Source: Archangium gephyra
GTDB taxonomy: Bacteria; Myxococcota; Myxococcia; Myxococcales; Myxococcaceae
Assembly: GCF_001027285.1 (NCBI RefSeq)
Contig: NZ_CP011509.1
Location: 8,332,501-8,396,500 of the forward strand
Direction: 5' to 3'
Length of the DNA stretch: 64,000 nucleotides
The position numbers and the translations under genes are program-made. Shown here piece by piece: positions 60,008 through 64,000 of the stretch; within the stretch, counting starts at the first letter, position 1; each line of letters begins with the position of its first letter. The notes under the pieces are model-generated. The model saw only the letters and a list, made by a program, of their open reading frames with translations, was not told the origin of the DNA and made no database searches.

Positions 60008-63000
60008 ATGGAGCGCCGCGTCCTCATCGTCGAAAGCCAGAACGACTTCGCCCTCAGCATGGCCACCGTGCTCAAGAGCGCGGGCTATCAAACGGCCATG
60101 GCGGCAACCGCCGCCGACGCACAGCGTGAGATGGAGAAGCGCCGGCCGGACCTCGTCGTGGTCCGGGCCGAGCTGCCGGATCAGTCCGGATTCACCCTGT
60201 GCGGGCAGATCAAGAAGGGCAAGTGGGGGCAGAACCTCCGCGTGCTGCTGCTGTCCTCGGACACGGGGGTGGAGGGGCTCAACCAGCACCGCCAGACGCC
60301 GGGTGCCGCGGACGGCTACCTCATCATCCCCTTCGAGATGGGAGAGCTCGCCTCCATGAGCGTGGGCATCATGCCGCCCGAGGAGGAGCAGGCTCCCGCC
60401 GGCTTCTCGGGTGACGGGCCCCCGCCCATGCCGCCGCCGCTCAAGGGCGCGCCCTCTCCCGCTGGCGGCCCTCCCCGGCTGCCCAAGCGGGAGCGCCGCA
60501 GCGCCATCACCGAGGAGGATCGCGGCTTCCTCGAGCGCTCCTTCCAGTCCATCGCGGACCGCAAGGCGGAGCTGCTCGCCGAGTCCCGCCAGCTCAAGCG
60601 TCCGCCCCCGCGGCGCGACCTGATGGGCACGCCCGAGGGCAAGGTCCAGCTGCTGCGCGACGAGCTCAAGGTGCGCGAGGCGCAGATCGCCCGCATCTCG
60701 GAGATCTGGAACGTCCGCGAGCGCGAGCTGCTCTCCGTGGAGGACCGCCTCCATGAGAAGGACGTGGAGCTGCAGGGCCTGAAGATGCAGGTGGATGACC
60801 TGCTGCGGCGCTTCAACGAGGCCCAGCAGGGCATGCTGCAGAAGGAGCGCGAGCACGGCGCCACCGTCGACGACCTGCTCCTGCAGAAGTTCTCCGCCGA
60901 GAAGGATCTCATCGAGGTGGTGGCCTCCAAGGAGAAGGACATCAACGTCCTTCGCCGCGAGGTGTCCAGCCGCGATGACGAGCTGTCGCGCCGCGCCGGC
61001 GAGCTGGAGACCGCCCGCGAGGAGTACGACAAGCTCGAGAAGCACCTGGGCATCGTCACCCTCGAGTTCGAGGTCAAGGAGCAGAAGCTCTCCGAGACGG
61101 TGCAGGCCCACGAGGCCGAGCTGGCCCGCCGCCAGCAGCGCATCGACTCCGTGGAAGGCGAGCTGGCCCGCACCGTCAGCGACCGCGACCAGCGCTACGC
61201 CGAGCTGAGCGGGGAGATCCAGGCGCTGCAGGAGCGGCTGGCCCAGACGGAGCAGGAGCGCGACACCACGGTGCGGGCCCTGGAGGCGCGCGCCACCGCG
61301 GCCGAGGAGCACGGCGCCCGGGCGGACGCGGAGCTCCAGCGGCTCACCGAGGAGCGCAACGCGCTCGAGGCGCGGCTCAACGAGCAGATCGCCGGCCTGG
61401 AGTCGGACCTGGCCCGCATGACGGGCGAGCGCGATCAGCTCCAGCAGGACAAGGACGCGCTGGAGAGCGAGCTCACGCAGCGGCTGGAGGAGCGCGACGC
61501 GAAGGTCGCCACGCTCGAGCGCGAGCTGCAGGAGACCATCGCCCGCAACGAGCACCACGAGGCGGAGCTCAACGCCAACATCCAGCAGCAGATGGAGCGC
61601 ATCGGCGAGCTGGAAGGCGAGGTCGAGGCCGTCAAGGCGCACCTGGCCGACCGCGAGGCCGAGCTGACCGCGGAGCTGGAGGCCCTCACCCAGGCTCGCA
61701 ACGAGCTGGAGGCGTCCAAGAACGCCCTGGAGGCCGAGCTCAACGGGCAGATCCAGGCGCTCCAGGAGACCGTCGCCGACCGCGACACGCAGCTGTCCAC
61801 CACGCAGGGCGAGCTGGAGGCCACCTCCCAGACGCTCGCGCAGACGCAGAGCACGCTCTCCCAGACCGAGGAGACGCTGGCCACCACGCGCGGTGAGCTG
61901 GAGGCCACCGCCCAGTCGCTCGCTGAGACGCAGAACACGCTCGCCGAGACGCAGGCCACGCTCTCCGACACGCAGGGCCGTCTCTCCGCCACCGAGGAGA
62001 CCCTGGCCAGCACCCGCGGCGAGCTGGACGCCACGGCCCAGACGCTGGCCGAGACGCAGGCCACGCTCTCCGACACGCAGGGCCGCCTCTCCGCCACCGA
62101 GGAGACGCTGTCCACCACGCAGGGCGAGCTGGAGGCCACCTCCCAGACGCTCGCGCAGACGCAGGCCACGCTCTCCCAGACCGAGGAGACGCTGTCCGCC
62201 ACGCGCGGCGAGCTGGAGGCCACCTCCCAGACGCTCACCGAGACGCAGAACACGCTCGCCGAGACGCAGGCCACCCTGGCCGACACGCAGGGCCGTCTCT
62301 CCGCCACCGAGGAGGCCCTGTCCTCCACCCGGGGTGAGCTGGACGCCACCGCGCAGTCGCTCGCCGAGACGCAGGCCACGCTGGCCGATACCCAGGGCCG
62401 CCTCTCCGCCACCGAGGAGACGCTGGCCACCACGCGCGGCGAGCTGGAGGCCACCGCCCAGTCTCTGGCCGAGACGCAGGCCACGCTGACCGACACCCAG
62501 GGCCACCTGGAGCAGACCCGGGAAGAGCTCGCCCGCACCGTGCAGGATCGCACGGATCGCGAGACGGAGCTGCAGGCCGCCAACGCGGAGCTCACCCGCA
62601 TCAGCGGCGTCCTCCAGGAGACCGAGGCCCTCAAGACGGCCATGGAGGAGGAGCTCTCCGAGCAGCTCGGCCAGGTGCGCAACGAGCTGGCCGAGACGCA
62701 GGGCGCCCTCGCCGCCACCCGCGAGGCGCTCGCGGGCGAGCAGGCCGCCCACGCGCAGAACCAGCAGCAGGCCGCCGCCACCCAGGCGGAGCTGGAGGCC
62801 GCGCTCGGCCAGACGCGCGACCAGAACCAGGAGCTGGAGGAGCAGCTCTTCCTCACCAAGCAGGAGCTGGGCAGCCGCGTCGCCGAGGTCACCCAGCTCG
62901 GCTCGCAGCTCGCCGAGTCCGAGGACGAGCGCCACCGCGTCGAGGAGCGCCTCAACGCGCTCACCGCCGAGTCCCAGCGCCGCATCGACTTCCTGGAGAA

Positions 63001-64000
63001 GGACGTCGCCGCCAAGGGCCAGGAGCTGTCGGACACGCTCCAGAAGCTCACCGGCGTGACGCAGGAGAAGGAGCGTCAGCGCGAGGCCCTCAGCCGCGAG
63101 GTGGCCGCCAAGACCGAGCAGCTCAAGCAGCTCGACGCCCGCCGTCAGCAGGACGCGGAGCAGGCCAAGCGCAACACCGACGAGCTCAACCGCCAGGCCG
63201 CCGCCCTCAACACCGAGCTGGAGAACGCGCGCAAGCAGCTCGCCGCGCGGGAGGAACAGCTCCGCGTCGCGGGCAACAACCAGACGAAGCTGCTGTCGGA
63301 TCGCGACGGGCTGGCCCACCAGCTCGCCGAGGCCCAGGCACAGCTCCAGGCGCTCCAGCAGGCCCAGTCCCAGGAGCGCAACGAGGCCAAGCGCGCCGCG
63401 GACGACCTGGCCGCGAAGCTGTCCCGCGCCGAGGCCCGCGCCACCCAGCTCACCCAGGAGGTGCAGACCCGCGCCGCCGAGGCCGACGCCAAGGTCAAGG
63501 AGGCCCAGACGCAGCTCGCCGCCCGGGCCAAGAAGATCCAGGAGCTGGAGCTCGCCGTGGAGAACGCGGCCGGTGCCAAGACCCGCGTGGAGAAGGACCT
63601 CAACGCGAAGGTGGCCGCCGCCGACGCCAAGGCCGCCGACGCCGCCACGAAGCTCGCCGCCGCCGCCAAGGAGCGCAAGGACCTGGAGGCTCGTCAGGCC
63701 AAGGAGCTCGAGGAGCTGGCCAACCGCCAGAAGGCGGAGCTGGAGCGCCGCGATGCCCTGAAGGCCCAGGAGATCGCCCGCCTGCAGCAGTCGGTGCAGG
63801 AGAAGAGCAAGGCCCTCAAGGTCGCCGAGCTGGAGCTGGCCCGCTTCAAGACGAAGTCGCCCTCCTCCCCTGGCACCGCGACCGCGAAGTCCACCGCCAC
63901 GGCCAAGCCCCTGGCGGACGAGGACGACAGCGTGCTCACCACGCAGATGAACACCATCGTCCCCGCCGCTCCGGCCAAGGCCGCTCGTCCCGCCGCCAAG
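60008..64000 (+). CDS. aglZ: AglZ-type gliding-motility protein: pseudo-receiver plus giant coiled coil (3' end outside the window)
   Basis: 1331 residues are visible and the frame is still open. Residues 1-125 have the receiver fold (RRVLIVESQNDFALSMATVL; DLVVVRAELPDQSG), but the phospho-acceptor Asp is Arg (VVVRAELP) and the switch Lys is replaced (YLIIPFEM), so it cannot work as an ordinary response regulator. A Pro-rich linker (125-165) leads to a coiled coil that continues to about 1280, then an Ala/Lys/Thr-rich tail. This layout is that of Myxococcus AglZ (about 1395 residues), which sets up focal adhesions for A-motility with MglA and FrzCD. The N-terminal sequence does not match FrzS. 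Name by architecture and memory of the family. Confidence 0.82.
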   Translation, partial: MERRVLIVESQNDFALSMATVLKSAGYQTAMAATAADAQREMEKRRPDLVVVRAELPDQSGFTLCGQIKKGKWGQNLRVLLLSSDTGVEGLNQHRQTPGAADGYLIIPFEMGELASMSVGIMPPEEEQAPAGFSGDGPPPMPPPLKGAPSPAGGPPRLPKRERRSAITEEDRGFLERSFQSIADRKAELLAESRQLKRPPPRRDLMGTPEGKVQLLRDELKVREAQIARISEIWNVRERELLSVEDRLHEKDVELQGLKMQVDDLLRRFNEAQQGMLQKEREHGATVDDLLLQKFSAEKDLIEVVASKEKDINVLRREVSSRDDELSRRAGELETAREEYDKLEKHLGIVTLEFEVKEQKLSETVQAHEAELARRQQRIDSVEGELARTVSDRDQRYAELSGEIQALQERLAQTEQERDTTVRALEARATAAEEHGARADAELQRLTEERNALEARLNEQIAGLESDLARMTGERDQLQQDKDALESELTQRLEERDAKVATLERELQETIARNEHHEAELNANIQQQMERIGELEGEVEAVKAHLADREAELTAELEALTQARNELEASKNALEAELNGQIQALQETVADRDTQLSTTQGELEATSQTLAQTQSTLSQTEETLATTRGELEATAQSLAETQNTLAETQATLSDTQGRLSATEETLASTRGELDATAQTLAETQATLSDTQGRLSATEETLSTTQGELEATSQTLAQTQATLSQTEETLSATRGELEATSQTLTETQNTLAETQATLADTQGRLSATEEALSSTRGELDATAQSLAETQATLADTQGRLSATEETLATTRGELEATAQSLAETQATLTDTQGHLEQTREELARTVQDRTDRETELQAANAELTRISGVLQETEALKTAMEEELSEQLGQVRNELAETQGALAATREALAGEQAAHAQNQQQAAATQAELEAALGQTRDQNQELEEQLFLTKQELGSRVAEVTQLGSQLAESEDERHRVEERLNALTAESQRRIDFLEKDVAAKGQELSDTLQKLTGVTQEKERQREALSREVAAKTEQLKQLDARRQQDAEQAKRNTDELNRQAAALNTELENARKQLAAREEQLRVAGNNQTKLLSDRDGLAHQLAEAQAQLQALQQAQSQERNEAKRAADDLAAKLSRAEARATQLTQEVQTRAAEADAKVKEAQTQLAARAKKIQELELAVENAAGAKTRVEKDLNAKVAAADAKAADAATKLAAAAKERKDLEARQAKELEELANRQKAELERRDALKAQEIARLQQSVQEKSKALKVAELELARFKTKSPSSPGTATAKSTATAKPLADEDDSVLTTQMNTIVPAAPAKAARPAAK
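61802..62536 (+). repeat. 35 consecutive T-x-x-x-L-x-x heptads in AglZ, with a 315-bp tandem duplication
   Basis: Residues 599-843 are 35 heptads without a break, each with Thr at one core position and Leu at the other (for example TQATLSD, TQGRLSA, TEETLAS, TRGELDA). Heptads 1-15 (61802-62116) and 16-30 (62117-62431) are a 105-residue, 315-bp in-frame tandem duplication; 31-35 begin a third copy. TRGEL/TQGEL heptads recur with spacing 4, 6, 5, 4, 6, 5, which fixes the 15-heptad period. Confidence 0.85.

Noticed and set aside
61802-62536. CRISPR-like or satellite repeat array
   Set aside because: The repeats are contiguous, in frame, with a 21-bp (heptad) base period and no spacers; they are coding.
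59960-63319. 1119-codon open frame on the minus strand opposite aglZ
   Set aside because: It is the antisense shadow of the repetitive, GC-rich coiled-coil frame; its product is Leu/Gly/Arg-rich low complexity with no start signal.
60008-64000. Assignment of the right-end gene as FrzS
   Set aside because: FrzS also has a pseudo-receiver and coiled coil, but its receiver sequence as I remember it (start SKKILIVESDTAL) is clearly different, and the coil here is far too long; AglZ fits better.

Overview
The window is high-GC DNA (G or C at most third codon positions) from a delta-proteobacterium, almost certainly a myxobacterium of the Cystobacterineae (Archangium, Cystobacter or Myxococcus relatives). 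The strongest pointers are an AglZ-type gliding-motility protein at the right end, a TolQ-TolR-TolR motor-like operon, a PAS/GAF sensor kinase, several lipoproteins with degenerate lipoboxes, and many GTG starts. There are no rRNA, tRNA, CRISPR or recognisable IS elements. One AT-richer insert (about 11.3-14.5 kb) is clearly foreign.

Layout. 0-1 kb: start of folD (leftward) and a DjlA-like J-domain protein. 0.9-9.2 kb: a tightly coupled leftward operon for homoserine and methionine synthesis (fused aspartokinase/homoserine dehydrogenase, then MetI- and MetC-like enzymes), a 42-codon small ORF and a sensor kinase. It is preceded by a good promoter and a 26-residue leader peptide with six internal methionines, which looks like an undescribed methionine attenuator. 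9.3-11.1 kb: a hypothetical protein, a DUF2256/DUF3253 protein and a Uma2-type nuclease. 11.1-14.6 kb: a solitary nuclease-STAND NTPase gene (candidate phage defence) between imperfect 160-bp direct repeats. 14.6-18.1 kb: zinc-finger membrane protein, Smr protein, adenosine-deaminase-like protein and pyrD. 18.2-21.5 kb: P450, AraC regulator and a secreted NlpC/P60-like protein. 21.6-28 kb: leftward envelope and housekeeping genes (DUF4097-like, glycosyltransferase, O-antigen-ligase-like, DUF6178, engB, tetraheme cytochrome). 28-31.3 kb: rightward small secreted protein, coaE, SDR and lipoprotein.

31.3-50.5 kb is mostly leftward and keeps an ancient order shared with Bacillus: dprA-topA-trmFO-xerC-hslV-hslU. 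Here it is interrupted by the TolQRR operon, a DksA/TraR-like gene, a beta-propeller lipoprotein and an Rpn-family gene, and continues into argD. Upstream of dprA lie a LysM protein, a CpoB-like lipoprotein and pgeF. 50.6-64 kb: a diguanylate cyclase with a periplasmic c-heme motif, HtrA protease, a DUF4912-GH57 pair, a glycosyltransferase with a long proline-rich tail, and aglZ, which runs off the right edge.

The aglZ coiled coil contains 35 uninterrupted heptads with Leu and Thr alternating in the core, built by an in-frame 315-bp tandem duplication. Functional names rest on motif reading by eye; no database search was run.
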